Shown here in pieces: positions 29,157 to 39,098 of a DNA stretch of 64,000 bases. Every line of letters starts with the position of its first letter. The first letter of the stretch is position 1. The position numbers and the translations under genes are program-made. The notes beneath the pieces are model-generated. The model ran no database searches. It saw only the letters and a program-made list of their open reading frames with translations, and was not told the DNA's origin. This DNA is from Henningerozyma blattae CBS 6284 (taxonomy: Eukaryota; Ascomycota; Saccharomycetes; Saccharomycetales; Saccharomycetaceae), in assembly GCF_000315915.1 (NCBI RefSeq), contig NC_020185.1:310001-374000 (forward strand), read 5' to 3'.

Positions 29157-30054
29157 TGACTATTTTGTGATGGCGCAAGATTAAAGTGTCAATGGATCTA
29201 CGATTGTTCTTGTGAAATCAAGCTACTTATATATCGATGGATGCCGCGCAAAACAAGAAACGGGGTGAAACTCGGACGCGACGGATCACGAAAAACACGT
29301 CAAGTAGAAAAAAAAAAAGGTCTGAGTAAGCCGGGTAGAACACTTTGTCAGTCGAATATGACAAATCCAAGATAGAAAATTTAAAATGATTTTTTTTTTA
29401 AAAAAAAATAAACAAACAAACAAAAAAAGAGAAGCTTGATAAGATTAGAGTTACAAACTGATTTTGTAGTTGTATTAGATAATCGATTTGTTACCATCAG
29501 AAGTGAATGAATGAGTATATATATACTTATTTTTCTTTGAAAATACACTTGCATGACAAAGGTTCAGACGACGTTTGATTTTTTTTTTAAAAAAAAAAAA
29601 AAAAAACTAAATAAAAGGTAGGAGAAATCAATAGCGTTGTTCCTACTAGTATACGTTGTTGCCGTGACAAACACGTTGAATTTACGTGGGGTTAGTGAAC
29701 ACTTTGCCTTTGCTCAAGGCAGAGCCGATTCGTTTTGCGTTATATACTTAGCACTGTTGAATAATTGTTTTTTTTTATTTTTATTTTTTGTATTGTCCAG
29801 TATAGAAAACTGACCTAAATATGCGTAAGCGTAGGGTTAGCCGCTGGGCCATTGCAACAGGTTATGAGCCCTGCCCCGCATGCTCAACGGCGAATGCCTC
29901 GGGATCATGATTGCGTATTTCCGAGGGAACTCAAGATGCAGTAGAAAAAAAAAGACAAAAAGAGTCATTCCCAAGTGATGAGATAAAAAGTATAAAAGAC
30001 ACACAGCACAAGCACAAGCACAAGCACAATACAACTCAACACGACGATACCACA
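29157..30054. other. RTN1/LYS4 divergent region, start of the GC-rich island
   Basis: The left half has A/T homopolymers (29389-29410 and 29580-29605). The right half turns GC-rich from about 29690. It includes GGTTATGAGCCCTGC (29860-29874), identical to 15 bases of the initiator tRNA-Met gene, and a CAAGCA hexanucleotide repeat at 30007-30029 in the LYS4 leader. No gene is called. Confidence 0.65.
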
Positions 30055-32106
30055 ATGCGTTTAATAAGAACAATACACAGCTGCCCACCGAGGTATGCAC
30101 AGAATTTGATCGAAAAGATCGTCCAACGGTACAGTGTTGATGGGTTGGAAAAACCAGATGTGGAGTTGCACAGTGGGGATTATATCAATTTGAAACCCAG
30201 TTATTGTATGTCGCACGACAACACATGGCCCATAGCGTTGAAGTTTCTACAATTGCAAAGCGAGAAATTGTATGACGCGAATCAGATTGTTAATACGATT
30301 GACCACGATGTTCAAAACAAGTCGGAAGCGAACTTGCAAAAATACGACAACATGCGGAAATTGGCTGGGCGGTTAGGCAGTCATTTCTATCCTGCAGGAA
30401 GAGGAATTGGCCATCAGATTATGATAGAAGAAGGGTTTGCGTTCCCGTACCGGTTGGCGGTGGCCAGTGATTCACATTCTCCGATTTACGGCGGGGTGGG
30501 GTGTTTAGGGGTGTCTGTTGTGAGGTCTGATGCTGCTTGTATATGGGCTACGGGGAGGACATGGTGGAGAATACCTCCAGTGGCCAAAGTGGAATTGAAA
30601 GGCCAGTTGCCGCGGGGACTTAGTGGGAAAGATGTGATCATAGCGTTGTGTGGTATTTTCAAGAAGGATGAAGTGTTGAACCATGCGATCGAGTTCACCG
30701 GAGAAGGTGTGGGGAGTTTGAGCATAGATGATCGATTGAGTATTGCCAACATGTGTACTGAATGGGGGGCGTTGGCCGGGTTGTTTCCTGTGGATAGGCG
30801 CACGGTGGAATACTACCGGGGCCGATTGGGAGATGTGGAGGCAAGCCACCCTCGAATCAACAAAGAGAGTGTGAGTCAAGTTGAGTCTCGAATGGCGACG
30901 ATGGTGGGTGATGTGGATGCAAGTTACAACAAGACATTGCAGATTGATTTATCGCGATTGACACATTACGTTGCCGGGCCGAATTCTGTCAAAGTGATGG
31001 AATGTGCCGATAAGTTGTCGCGCCAAGAAATCGCTGTGAACAAGGCGTATCTGATCTCATGCACGAATAGTCGATTATCCGATTTGCAGAATGCAGCTGA
31101 GGTGTTCAAACGATCCGGCCGCCAAGTTGCTTCTGGTGTACAATTCTATCTTGCAGCAGCGTCGTCTATTGTACAAAGACAGGCTGAATTGGATGGTAGT
31201 TGGAAAGTCTTGGTAGATGCAGGAGCCATTGTGTTACCATCTGGCTGTGGACCATGTATTGGTCTTGGGATGGGGTTGTTGAAAGAAGGAGAGGTTGGAG
31301 TTAGTAGTAGCAACCGTAATTTCAAAGGACGTATGGGTGATGTGAAGGCCCGAGCATATTTGAGTTCGCCGGCGGTAGTTGCGGCCAGTGCTATTCTGGG
31401 GAAGATCGGGACACCAGAGGAGGTTTTTGGGGAGCCAAGAGAGATTTCCGGCGATCTTTCCGGCGATCTTTCCGCGGAATGTGTGGAGAATGCAAAGTCC
31501 GGGATGCCACCGCAACCGAAAATGCCGCCACAAGGAGAAGTCATCGAAGGGTTCCCAGAACGTATACAAGGCAGGATTGTGTTCTGCAACAATGACAATA
31601 TCAACACTGACGGGATCTACCCGGGCAAGTATACGTACAACGAGAACATCACACGCCAAGAGATGGGCGAGATAGTCATGGAGAATTACGATACCGAGTT
31701 CACCAAGATAGCACAGGCTGGCGACATTCTGGTTTCTGGGTACAATTTTGGCAGTGGGTCTTCACGGGAACAAGCTGCCGTGGCTCTGTTGGCCAAGGGG
31801 ATTCCACTGGTGGTTGCTGGCTCGTTTTCCAATATTTTCTGCAGAAACGCCATTAACAATGTCTTGTTGACGCTGGATGTGCCTGAGCTGGTGGAATATT
31901 TGAAGGAGAAATACAAGGGCGATGCGAGGTTGACGATCCGTAGTGATCTGAAGCTTACGTGGGATATTCGCGACGGAGTGGTCGATATAAGCGAGAATGA
32001 CAAGGTAGTGTTCAGCAAGAAGGTGAATGCACTGGGTCGGATAGTGCAAGAGATTGCCGTGCAGGGTGGATTGGAAGGCTGGATCCGTAACGAGATAGCG
32101 AGGTAG
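30055..32106 (+). CDS. LYS4: homoaconitase, lysine biosynthesis
   Basis: This mitochondrial [4Fe-4S] enzyme converts homocitrate to homoisocitrate in the fungal alpha-aminoadipate pathway to lysine. The product is 683 residues (yeast 693). I chose the ATG at 30055 because MRLIRTIHSCPPRYAQN looks like a mitochondrial presequence; the frame is open upstream to 29911 but encodes a HKHKHKH repeat. Cluster cysteines appear in ISCTNSR and SGCGPCIGLG. The C-terminal swivel domain contains GSGSSREQAA. Codon use is unlike that of HEM1 and RTN1, with many CGG, CGA, GTG and GGG codons, as part of a GC-rich island. It is divergent from RTN1 as in S. cerevisiae. Confidence 0.97.
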   Translation: MRLIRTIHSCPPRYAQNLIEKIVQRYSVDGLEKPDVELHSGDYINLKPSYCMSHDNTWPIALKFLQLQSEKLYDANQIVNTIDHDVQNKSEANLQKYDNMRKLAGRLGSHFYPAGRGIGHQIMIEEGFAFPYRLAVASDSHSPIYGGVGCLGVSVVRSDAACIWATGRTWWRIPPVAKVELKGQLPRGLSGKDVIIALCGIFKKDEVLNHAIEFTGEGVGSLSIDDRLSIANMCTEWGALAGLFPVDRRTVEYYRGRLGDVEASHPRINKESVSQVESRMATMVGDVDASYNKTLQIDLSRLTHYVAGPNSVKVMECADKLSRQEIAVNKAYLISCTNSRLSDLQNAAEVFKRSGRQVASGVQFYLAAASSIVQRQAELDGSWKVLVDAGAIVLPSGCGPCIGLGMGLLKEGEVGVSSSNRNFKGRMGDVKARAYLSSPAVVAASAILGKIGTPEEVFGEPREISGDLSGDLSAECVENAKSGMPPQPKMPPQGEVIEGFPERIQGRIVFCNNDNINTDGIYPGKYTYNENITRQEMGEIVMENYDTEFTKIAQAGDILVSGYNFGSGSSREQAAVALLAKGIPLVVAGSFSNIFCRNAINNVLLTLDVPELVEYLKEKYKGDARLTIRSDLKLTWDIRDGVVDISENDKVVFSKKVNALGRIVQEIAVQGGLEGWIRNEIAR

Positions 32107-33148
32107 GGTAGGGGAGGGGAGTGTGTAGGGGAGTGTGGTGTGTATAGTGTGGTGTGTATAGTGTAGTGTAGTGTAGTGTAGTGTATAGTGTATAGTGTAG
32201 TGTACTGTCCTGTAGTATTGTATAGTCGTAATGTCACCACACCACCCTGCCTGCTCTGCCTGCTCTGCCTGCTCTGCCTGCTCTGCCCGCTCTGCCCGCT
32301 CTGCACTACTGCACTACTGCACCCACTGACACCACATTGCTCTGCACCCAGATCAGCCCTGCCATTTGCCACAGAGCCACTCCGGCTAAGACCGAGCTCT
32401 CCGAGAGGCCCCGGATCTGCAGGCACGGCGCGCCGGCCGAGATATCCGGGCCTGCAGGCGAGGTATATAAAGAGGAGCACACCGGGAACACAGAGAAAGC
32501 AAGGTCCAGGACACAGGCCAAGGTCCAGTTGCTGCGTTTATGCAAGAGGTGTAGGACAGTCGTCTGCTGGGTTTGGGGGTTTTCGGATTGGCCAAACGGG
32601 ACGGCTGGCATGGTCTGGGTGAAATAGACCCCGCTGTGTTGCCGCCGAGACTGCGGGTGTCACGTGGTGTGCGTGGGTGCGGTTTGTCGGTTGTTTGTCG
32701 GTTGTTTCCCGCCTGCTTCTCGTCTGCTTCTCGCCTGTTTCCCCCTGCTTCCCCCTGCTTCCCGCCTGCTTCCCGCTGGTTTCCCGCGGCCGCGGTGTCC
32801 CGTCTGTTTTTCCGTGCGCCCCGCCGCCCGCACTTGCCGGTCCGGAGATGCCCGCCTTACTAACACACGCCTTTTCTCGCCCAAGGGCCTAGGGCCCGCC
32901 GCACCGTCTCCCGTCTGCGTCGTTTGTCACTCGTTCCAACGGGCTTCGTATTGCGGTTGCTTTTTTGCAGTGTGGTGTGCTGTGCGCTTCGCCTTGCTCT
33001 GCACATTACTCACTTTACACATCATCATTGGGCCACGCCGTGATTCCAGTGTGCTTCTGTTGTGCTTCTGTTGTGCTTCGTCGTGCTTTGTCGTGCTTTG
33101 TCGTGCTTCGACTTGCCTCGCTCGTGGTTGTTCTATCCTTGGTGCTTG

Positions 33149-33156
33149 TATAAAAG
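33149..33156 (+). promoter_or_regulatory. TATA box of HEM3
   Basis: TATAAAAG lies 178 bases before the ATG at 33334, but only 34 bases before the in-frame ATG at 33190. Yeast initiation usually falls 40-120 bases past the TATA box, which favours the downstream start. Confidence 0.6.
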
Positions 33157-33202
33157 ATACTATAAACCAATACTCCACCCCAATATCCTATGTCGCCAGG
33201 CT

Positions 33203-33313
33203 CTATTGCACCCGGCTCCATTGCACCAAGCTCCATTGCACCAAGCTCCATTGCACCAAGCTCCATTGCACCAAGCTCTATTTCACCAAGCTCCATTGCA
33301 CCAAGCTCTATTT
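33203..33313. repeat. 15-bp tandem repeat before HEM3
   Basis: About seven tandem units of TCCATTGCACCAAGC, some changed to CTATTTCACC, keep a 15-base period. They are in frame with HEM3 and would encode SIAPS units if translated from the ATG at 33190. They are probably leader sequence. Confidence 0.9.
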
Positions 33314-33333
33314 CTCTCGCCCCACCCCACGTC

Positions 33334-34437
33334 ATGACTCAAGAAAATATACTCATCGGTAGCAGAAGATCGAAGTTGGCCATCTACCAATCGAACCAGG
33401 TCAAAGCACTCATAGAAGCTCATTTCCCGCAGTACAACTGTGTTGTGATCACCCATCAGACCCTTGGTGATCAGAAGCAGATGAAACCGCTCTATTCGTT
33501 TGGTGGGAAATCCCTGTGGACCAAAGAGCTGGAAGACTTGTTGTACACCCCAGATAAATCGTCCAGACTCGATTTGATTGTCCATTCTTTGAAAGACATG
33601 CCCACTCAAATCCCCACAGGCTTCGAGCTTGCAGGCATCACCAATAGAGTAGACCCTTCCGACTGTTTGATAATGGCCAAGGGGTCCCCGTACCGTACTT
33701 TGGCCGATTTGCCGGATGGCGCCGTCGTCGGCACTTCCAGTGTCCGTAGATCAGCTCAACTAAAGAAACTATATCCCAAACTACAATATATCAGTGTCAG
33801 AGGTAACATCCACACAAGATTGAGGAAACTAGACGACCCAGATACTCCCTTCCAATGTATCATCCTTGCCACTGCAGGTCTCATCAGAATGAACCTCCAT
33901 CACCGTATCACACAACGTTTCGATTCAAACACAATGTACCATGCAGTCGGACAAGGTGCTCTGGGCATAGAAATCCGTAAAGGCGACACCAAGATACAAA
34001 ACATCATACAATCCATTTCAGATTGGCAGACTGCCGTCTGTTGCACTGCAGAAAGATCTCTGATGAGCGGCTTGGAAGCAGGCTGCTCCGTGCCCCTCGG
34101 TGTCAACACTAACTACGACTTGACTACAAAGCTTTTGACCTTGGAAGGCTGTGTGATAGATATCGATGGGACAGGCCAAATCATCTGTCGTGTGGAAACC
34201 TATATAGAAACCTTGCACGACGCAAGAGCATGTGGCCAACTGTTGTGTGATAAAATGATTGCCAATGGTGCAAGAGAGTTGCTCGACTGTATCGACGAAC
34301 AATTGAACGAGGCAAACGCAACCTCAAGCGAATCCACCACATCCTCCATCAAAGACGAACATTTAAACCAACATTTGGATACCGACCCTTTGAATGAAAA
34401 AATAGCCATACCTACTACAAGTAAAGTAAGTAGTTGA
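33334..34437 (+). CDS. HEM3: porphobilinogen deaminase (hydroxymethylbilane synthase)
   Basis: This enzyme joins four porphobilinogen units into hydroxymethylbilane, the third step of heme synthesis, in the cytosol. The 367-residue product from the ATG at 33334 aligns from its first residues with yeast Hem3 ([16 protein letters not shown]; yeast 327 aa). It has [36 protein letters not shown], and the dipyrromethane-cofactor cysteine at residue 251 in [10 protein letters not shown] Ser/Thr-rich C-terminal tail of about 40 residues is extra. The frame is also open up to an ATG at 33190 through the SIAPS repeat. HEM1 lies 5.1 kb away. In S. cerevisiae the two are on different arms of chromosome IV. 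Confidence 0.96.
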   Translation: MTQENILIGSRRSKLAIYQSNQVKALIEAHFPQYNCVVITHQTLGDQKQMKPLYSFGGKSLWTKELEDLLYTPDKSSRLDLIVHSLKDMPTQIPTGFELAGITNRVDPSDCLIMAKGSPYRTLADLPDGAVVGTSSVRRSAQLKKLYPKLQYISVRGNIHTRLRKLDDPDTPFQCIILATAGLIRMNLHHRITQRFDSNTMYHAVGQGALGIEIRKGDTKIQNIIQSISDWQTAVCCTAERSLMSGLEAGCSVPLGVNTNYDLTTKLLTLEGCVIDIDGTGQIICRVETYIETLHDARACGQLLCDKMIANGARELLDCIDEQLNEANATSSESTTSSIKDEHLNQHLDTDPLNEKIAIPTTSKVSS

Positions 34438-34554
34438 GGGTTTTTTCTGTATATACGGGGGACGCCCCGCCCCCTCCCCATCTTGCACAACTTATGATTT
34501 ATTATTATCCATACCCCCTTCGTGTGTGTGTGTGTGTGTGGCTTATTTAATGAC

Positions 34555-34585
<31 letters not shown>

Positions 34586-34850
34586 TTTCAAATACGCACA
34601 GTATAAAATTGGTTCATCTTTTTTGTTTCCGGGGATCCCCCAACTTAATCTATTAAAAGATTTATTTGAGGGGGCGTTAACATCAACCCGAAAACTTGTA
34701 CTACTTTAAAACAGCTTTGAAAAAAATAAAAAATAAAAAATAAATAAATAAATAAATAAGTAAATTCTCAACGCTTAGCATACCAACAGTTTCGACATTA
34801 ATCGAGAGTCTCTTAGTGTCAAACTCAGCAAACCAAACTCACTCAATCAA
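34438..34850. other. HEM3-ARC40 intergenic region
   Basis: It contains a (GT)n tract at about 34522-34540, a (TTTA)n tract at about 34552-34588 and an (AAAT)n tract near 34728-34762. The GC-rich island ends here. No gene is visible. Confidence 0.7.
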
Positions 34851-36026
34851 ATGTCCTCAGATAAATCAATCGTCGCCTCCTTCAAACTGGTCAAAGGCCC
34901 CATCTACTCCCATTGTTTCAATGCTGACCGCACTATCTTGGCAATCACCAGTGACACCAATTGTTTGGTGTATCGTATGAACGGTACCAAAAAACCAATC
35001 TTACACGCCACTTTAAATAACCATGACAAAACCGTCACGGCCGTCGACATTTCCATTCATGGTCGTATTGTCACTTGTTCACAAGATAGAAATGCCTACG
35101 TTTGGGAACCATTGAGCAACGGTACTTATAAACCCACTTTGGTTCTGTTACGTATCAATAGAGCTGCCACTTGTGTCTCTTGGGCTCCAAACGGTTACAA
35201 ATTCGCTGTTGGTTCCAGTGCAAGAATCATCGCTGTTTGTTATTACGAACAAGAAAACAATTGGTGGGTTTCCAAACATATCAAAAAACCCATCAAATCC
35301 ACTGTCAATTGTGTGGCTTGGCATGACAACGGTATCATCTTGGCCGCTGGTGGGACCGATGGTGTTGCCAGAGTCTTCTCCGGATTCATTAAAGGCTTGG
35401 ATTCCAAAGATGCTGTTGTCAATTCTCCATGGGGTGCAAAATTCCCATTCGGTTTCTTATTGAAGGAATTTTATGAAGGCTCCTATATTAATGACATTAA
35501 ATGGAGATGTAACTTGGAACAATTGGCCTTTGTCACTCATGATGGTGCTTTGAACGTTGTTGATTCTCAAAATTATTATGCTCAAGTCGATTCTCCAGAA
35601 GGTTTGCCATACAGAGCTTTGACATGGATCAATGACTCTAGTATCTTGACTGCAGGTTATAATTGTCATCCAGTTTTATTCAAATTCAACGGTTCCAATT
35701 GGGCTTTTGCTAAAAATTTCGATAAAGTGGCAAACACTGCAAGTGTTGGTGCTTCAAAAAAAGCTGGTCCACCTGTAGTACCACAAAAGCCTAAATCTTT
35801 TAACACTAATGATGATAATGATGAAGAGCCTCAATCCTTTGGTATTTCTGCCTTGAAGAAGTTCAAAGAATTGGATTTGAAAGGTACTGTTACCACCAAC
35901 AAGGTTGAAAAAGGTGCACATGATAACGCAATCTCTGAATTGGCCGTCTTTTATGAAAGTAATGGCAACGTCACTCAAGTGTCTTCATGTGGGTTAGATG
36001 GTGAAATTGTGATTTATTCTATTTAA
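34851..36026 (+). CDS. ARC40: Arc40, Arp2/3 complex WD40 subunit (ARPC1)
   Basis: Arc40 is the WD40 subunit of the Arp2/3 complex, which nucleates branched actin at cortical patches. The 391-residue product (yeast 384) has WD-type repeats along its length, for example ITSDTNCLVYRM, TCSQDRNAYVWEP and AAGGTDGVARVFS. A loop at about 300-330 rich in Pro/Asp corresponds to the ARPC1 insert. The last blade ends SCGLDGEIVIYSI. Its neighbour DAD3, on the opposite strand, matches S. cerevisiae (YBR234C/YBR233W-A). Confidence 0.95.
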   Translation: MSSDKSIVASFKLVKGPIYSHCFNADRTILAITSDTNCLVYRMNGTKKPILHATLNNHDKTVTAVDISIHGRIVTCSQDRNAYVWEPLSNGTYKPTLVLLRINRAATCVSWAPNGYKFAVGSSARIIAVCYYEQENNWWVSKHIKKPIKSTVNCVAWHDNGIILAAGGTDGVARVFSGFIKGLDSKDAVVNSPWGAKFPFGFLLKEFYEGSYINDIKWRCNLEQLAFVTHDGALNVVDSQNYYAQVDSPEGLPYRALTWINDSSILTAGYNCHPVLFKFNGSNWAFAKNFDKVANTASVGASKKAGPPVVPQKPKSFNTNDDNDEEPQSFGISALKKFKELDLKGTVTTNKVEKGAHDNAISELAVFYESNGNVTQVSSCGLDGEIVIYSI

Positions 36027-36075
36027 CTAAATTAATAAATGCTACTTGTTTGCATTGTAGTAAAATAAAATACAT

Positions 36076-36079
<4 letters not shown>

Positions 36080-36140
<61 letters not shown>
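36080..36140. repeat. (AC)n(AT)n microsatellite
   Basis: About 25 bases of AC units run directly into about 30 bases of AT units in the ARC40-DAD3 convergent spacer. Confidence 0.95.
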
Positions 36141-36143
<3 letters not shown>

Positions 36144-36255
36144 CATTCTATAAATAATAAAAAAATTTTTTTGATCTAATATACTATTATTCTTAATATG
36201 ATAAGGAATGCCCCTCTTTTATGAATATAAAGTTGTAATTGTTTTTTTTTGCTAT

Positions 36256-36591
36256 TTAATCTCTTTTATCGCTACTATCTTCACTAGTCTTGTTGAGATA
36301 ATTATTTTCATACGTTTGTAAAACTGAATACACACTACTTTTCAGAAGGGTGCCCACTAGATTTAATTTCATCTCAATTTGTCTCATCTGTAAATTAAGA
36401 TTAGCAATATCATTATTTTTATAAAGATTAGTATTTGTAGGTTGTTCACCCGCATCGACTATTATATCCTTATTACTTTGTGTGTTTTCTGATGTTATTT
36501 CTTCTAAAGACTTATCTATCGATTGCAGAATCTTCAGTAATCTGCTATATTTTGCAAGGATTTCGTATTGTAATGAAGACATATCTTCCAT
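36256..36591 (-). CDS. DAD3: Dad3, DASH/Dam1 complex subunit
   Basis: Dad3 is a small subunit of the Dam1/DASH ring that couples kinetochores to microtubules. The 111-residue product (yeast 94) has an N-terminal helix (SSLQYEILAKYSRLLKILQS) and the conserved MRQIEMKLNLVGTLLKSSVY segment shared with yeast Dad3 ([20 protein letters not shown]). An acidic linker between them is longer than in yeast. It is convergent with ARC40, the same arrangement as in S. cerevisiae. Confidence 0.9.
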   Translation of the reverse strand: MEDMSSLQYEILAKYSRLLKILQSIDKSLEEITSENTQSNKDIIVDAGEQPTNTNLYKNNDIANLNLQMRQIEMKLNLVGTLLKSSVYSVLQTYENNYLNKTSEDSSDKRD

Positions 36592-37013
36592 TTTTGGTTT
36601 GCTTTTTATTGTTTGATTAATTTAAAAAGAAAAATAAAAAATAAAAAATAAAAAATAAAAAATAAAAATATTACTATCACTATATATCACATCAACCCAA
36701 TCATAACTAAAAGAATTGTAATCAATTTAAATTTCTTTCTCTTCTTATATTTTCATTATTATTATACATAATATTGATTTTTCTTGATTTTTCAACAATT
36801 AGCGAAAACCGATTTCCATTTGATATTTCTAAAGTTTTAAAATAATAAAGATTTTTTTTAAAAAAAAAAACAAAAAAAAAAATAATAATATAAAACACAA
36901 TATATTAAAAGGTAATCGACACTCAAGAGTTTCGTAGAAAGATTATTGTTATTACTATTATTATTGTTTATTTTTTTTTATTATAGACCAAGAAAAATAC
37001 AACTCATCTCTGA
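36592..37013. other. DAD3/TAF6 divergent promoter
   Basis: AT-rich spacer with an (AAAAAT)n tract at about 36628-36668 and A runs near 36858-36885. No gene is visible. Confidence 0.7.
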
Positions 37014-38783
37014 ATGTCTAATCAACAAACTTCCTACACTTTATGGTCTCCTCAGGATACCGTCCAAGATGTTGCAGAATCATTAGGTATTGATAATGTT
37101 CCTGAAGATGTCTTAAAAGCCTTAGCTATGGATGTTGAATATCGTATTTTAGAAATCATTGAGCAAGCTGCCAAATTTAAAAGACATGCAAAGAGAAACG
37201 TATTAAGTACTAATGACATTGCCAAATCTCTAACTGTATTAAATGTCGAACCTTTATATGGATACCATAATCATCAAGTATTGAATGGCCATTCTAACCA
37301 AAGCTCCATTGGATTTACCCGTTGTCAAGTACCAGGGGCACCAGACCGTCCTGTATATTTCATATCTGGTGATGAAGAAGCTGATTTAGAAAAGTTATTA
37401 CAACAGCCACTCCCGCCAATTCCAAGATTACCAACTTTCTCAGCTCATTGGTTAGCCGTTGAAGGTGTTCAACCTGCAATCCCACAAAACCCTCGTTTGC
37501 AGGAAATTCGTATGGCTCAACCTCCAGCAATTCGTGGGGCTATAGTGACCGCATTAAATGATAATTCTATTCATGCAGAAGGTGATAATGGTACGGGTTC
37601 TGGTACTGGAAGCACAAACAACGTTCTAGATGGTCCTGATTCGTCAACAATAGCTGGCGCTAATAATTCAATTAATGGCTTATCTAATCCAAATATACAA
37701 TCTTCAAGACCTAGAGTTACATCGAGAGTAAAACCTGGTTCCCATTCAAATACTCAATTAAAACCATTAGTACGTCATGTTTTATCTCGTGAACTGCAAT
37801 TGTATTTCGATAAAGTCGTTGAAGCTTTAACTTCATCTTCTTCATCCCCAGATTCATCTCATTTGAGATCTGCTGCACTTACTTCTTTGCGTACTGATAG
37901 TGGTCTACATCAATTAGTCCCATACTTTATTCAATTTATTGCAGAACAAATTACTCATCATTTAAATGATTTAGATCTTTTAACATCTATCTTAGAAATG
38001 ATTTATTCATTACTGAGCAATGAATCTATATTTTTAGATCCATACATCCATTCATTAATGCCATCTATTTTAACACTTTTATTAGCAAAGAAATTAGGCA
38101 CACCTCCCAATAATCTACCGAAATTAACTTCAAATAATAATAATAATAATAATATTAATAATAATATTAATAATAATAATAATACAGATAAATCAGATGT
38201 GTCATCGTCTTCAACAAAGAATGAAAATAAAGATAAAGATAATGACATAGAAATGAAAGATACTGATACTACTACCACTAATCCACAAGAAGATGACTTA
38301 AAGGGATATTTGGAAAAGACAAACGCCTTACGTGATTTTGCTGCTTCAATGTTAGATTATGTATTAAAGAAATTTCCACAAATTTATAAATCGTTGAAAC
38401 CTCGTGTAGCAAGAACGCTATTGAAAACTTTTTTGGATTTAAATCATGTATTTGGAACTTATTATGGTTGCCTGAGGGGTATTGCAGTTTTGGGAAATGA
38501 AACTATAAGATTTTTCTTGGGCAATTTAAATAATTGGTCAAATTTGGTATTAAACGATAATAAATTTACTGAGTTGGAAGAAAGATATTTGATTGATTGT
38601 ATATTAGATATTCTAGTATTGTTAAAATGTGATTTACCAATGGTTTATAAAGGAAAAGAAGAGGAAGTCACTGATGAAGAAAGGACAAACTTGGAAAGCA
38701 GATGTGGATTAACTATTTCTAAGGAAGTATTGAAACGTGACGATAAAAAGGAATTAATTTGTGCCATCTTCTTTGGAGAATAA
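37014..38783 (+). CDS. TAF6: Taf6, TFIID and SAGA subunit
   Basis: Taf6 pairs with Taf9 through a histone fold and is shared by TFIID and SAGA in yeast. The 589-residue product (yeast 516) has the H4-like histone fold at about 5-72 ([15 protein letters not shown]...[21 protein letters not shown]). The conserved middle domain starts [15 protein letters not shown]. The HEAT-repeat domain reaches to about 560, with [14 protein letters not shown] and [12 protein letters not shown]. Low-complexity inserts, a Gly/Ser/Asn linker (190-240) and a poly-Asn tract (about 370-395), account for the extra length. It is divergent from DAD3 and convergent with SLD3. Confidence 0.96.
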   Translation: MSNQQTSYTLWSPQDTVQDVAESLGIDNVPEDVLKALAMDVEYRILEIIEQAAKFKRHAKRNVLSTNDIAKSLTVLNVEPLYGYHNHQVLNGHSNQSSIGFTRCQVPGAPDRPVYFISGDEEADLEKLLQQPLPPIPRLPTFSAHWLAVEGVQPAIPQNPRLQEIRMAQPPAIRGAIVTALNDNSIHAEGDNGTGSGTGSTNNVLDGPDSSTIAGANNSINGLSNPNIQSSRPRVTSRVKPGSHSNTQLKPLVRHVLSRELQLYFDKVVEALTSSSSSPDSSHLRSAALTSLRTDSGLHQLVPYFIQFIAEQITHHLNDLDLLTSILEMIYSLLSNESIFLDPYIHSLMPSILTLLLAKKLGTPPNNLPKLTSNNNNNNNINNNINNNNNTDKSDVSSSSTKNENKDKDNDIEMKDTDTTTTNPQEDDLKGYLEKTNALRDFAASMLDYVLKKFPQIYKSLKPRVARTLLKTFLDLNHVFGTYYGCLRGIAVLGNETIRFFLGNLNNWSNLVLNDNKFTELEERYLIDCILDILVLLKCDLPMVYKGKEEEVTDEERTNLESRCGLTISKEVLKRDDKKELICAIFFGE

Positions 38784-39098
38784 TACCAAGTAAAGATAAT
38801 AAGGTAATGCAAGAACTTGAAGAAAGAAACTAAATAAATGATAATAATTTTGGTTAAATTAATGATGCGAAGTATGTGATTATATATGTGTGTGTGTATT
38901 TATTTATAAATATTTTAAACATGTAATATAACTTGTTTTTTTTATTTATTTATTTATTTATTTCTTTGTTTCTGTCTTATATCAAAATTTGATCTGTATT
39001 TTACATGAATATGGGTATGACTAATATTGTTGGATAGGTACAGTTTAATACCATCCAAATGCAGTGGATTTAGGAGAAAGAAAGTTTTATCAATATCA
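38784..39098. other. TAF6-SLD3 convergent spacer
   Basis: A 315-bp 3' region with short (GT)n (38888-38898) and (TTTA)n (38940-38963) tracts. No gene is visible. Confidence 0.7.

Larger units (their letters stand above)
32107..33333. other. GC-rich intergenic region LYS4-HEM3
   Basis: The start is a GTGTAGT-type tandem tract (32120-32210). Then come CTCTGCCTG and TGCCCGCTC repeats (32246-32300), a direct repeat CCGGNNCTGCAGGC (32411-32424 and 32446-32459), and a TATATAAAG at 32464. A long C/T-rich block of CCCGCCTGCTTC-like units follows (32705-32800). Many overlapping frames are open here because of the GC content, but none resembles a protein. I call no gene. Confidence 0.7.

Noticed and set aside
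29910..29925. Lys14 site upstream of LYS4
   Set aside because: TCCGAGGGA misses the consensus TCCRNYGGA at one required position.
29911..30054. Upstream extension of LYS4
   Set aside because: It encodes a His-Lys repeat from simple sequence, and the downstream ATG gives a normal mitochondrial presequence.
33190..33333. ATG at 33190 as the HEM3 start
   Set aside because: It is 34 bases past the TATA box, and family similarity begins exactly at 33334. It is kept only as an alternative.
31146..33362. Many long overlapping frames on both strands in 29.9-34.4 kb
   Set aside because: GC-rich DNA has few stop codons. These frames overlap LYS4 and HEM3 or encode Cys/Leu/Pro-rich repeats, and none resembles a protein family.
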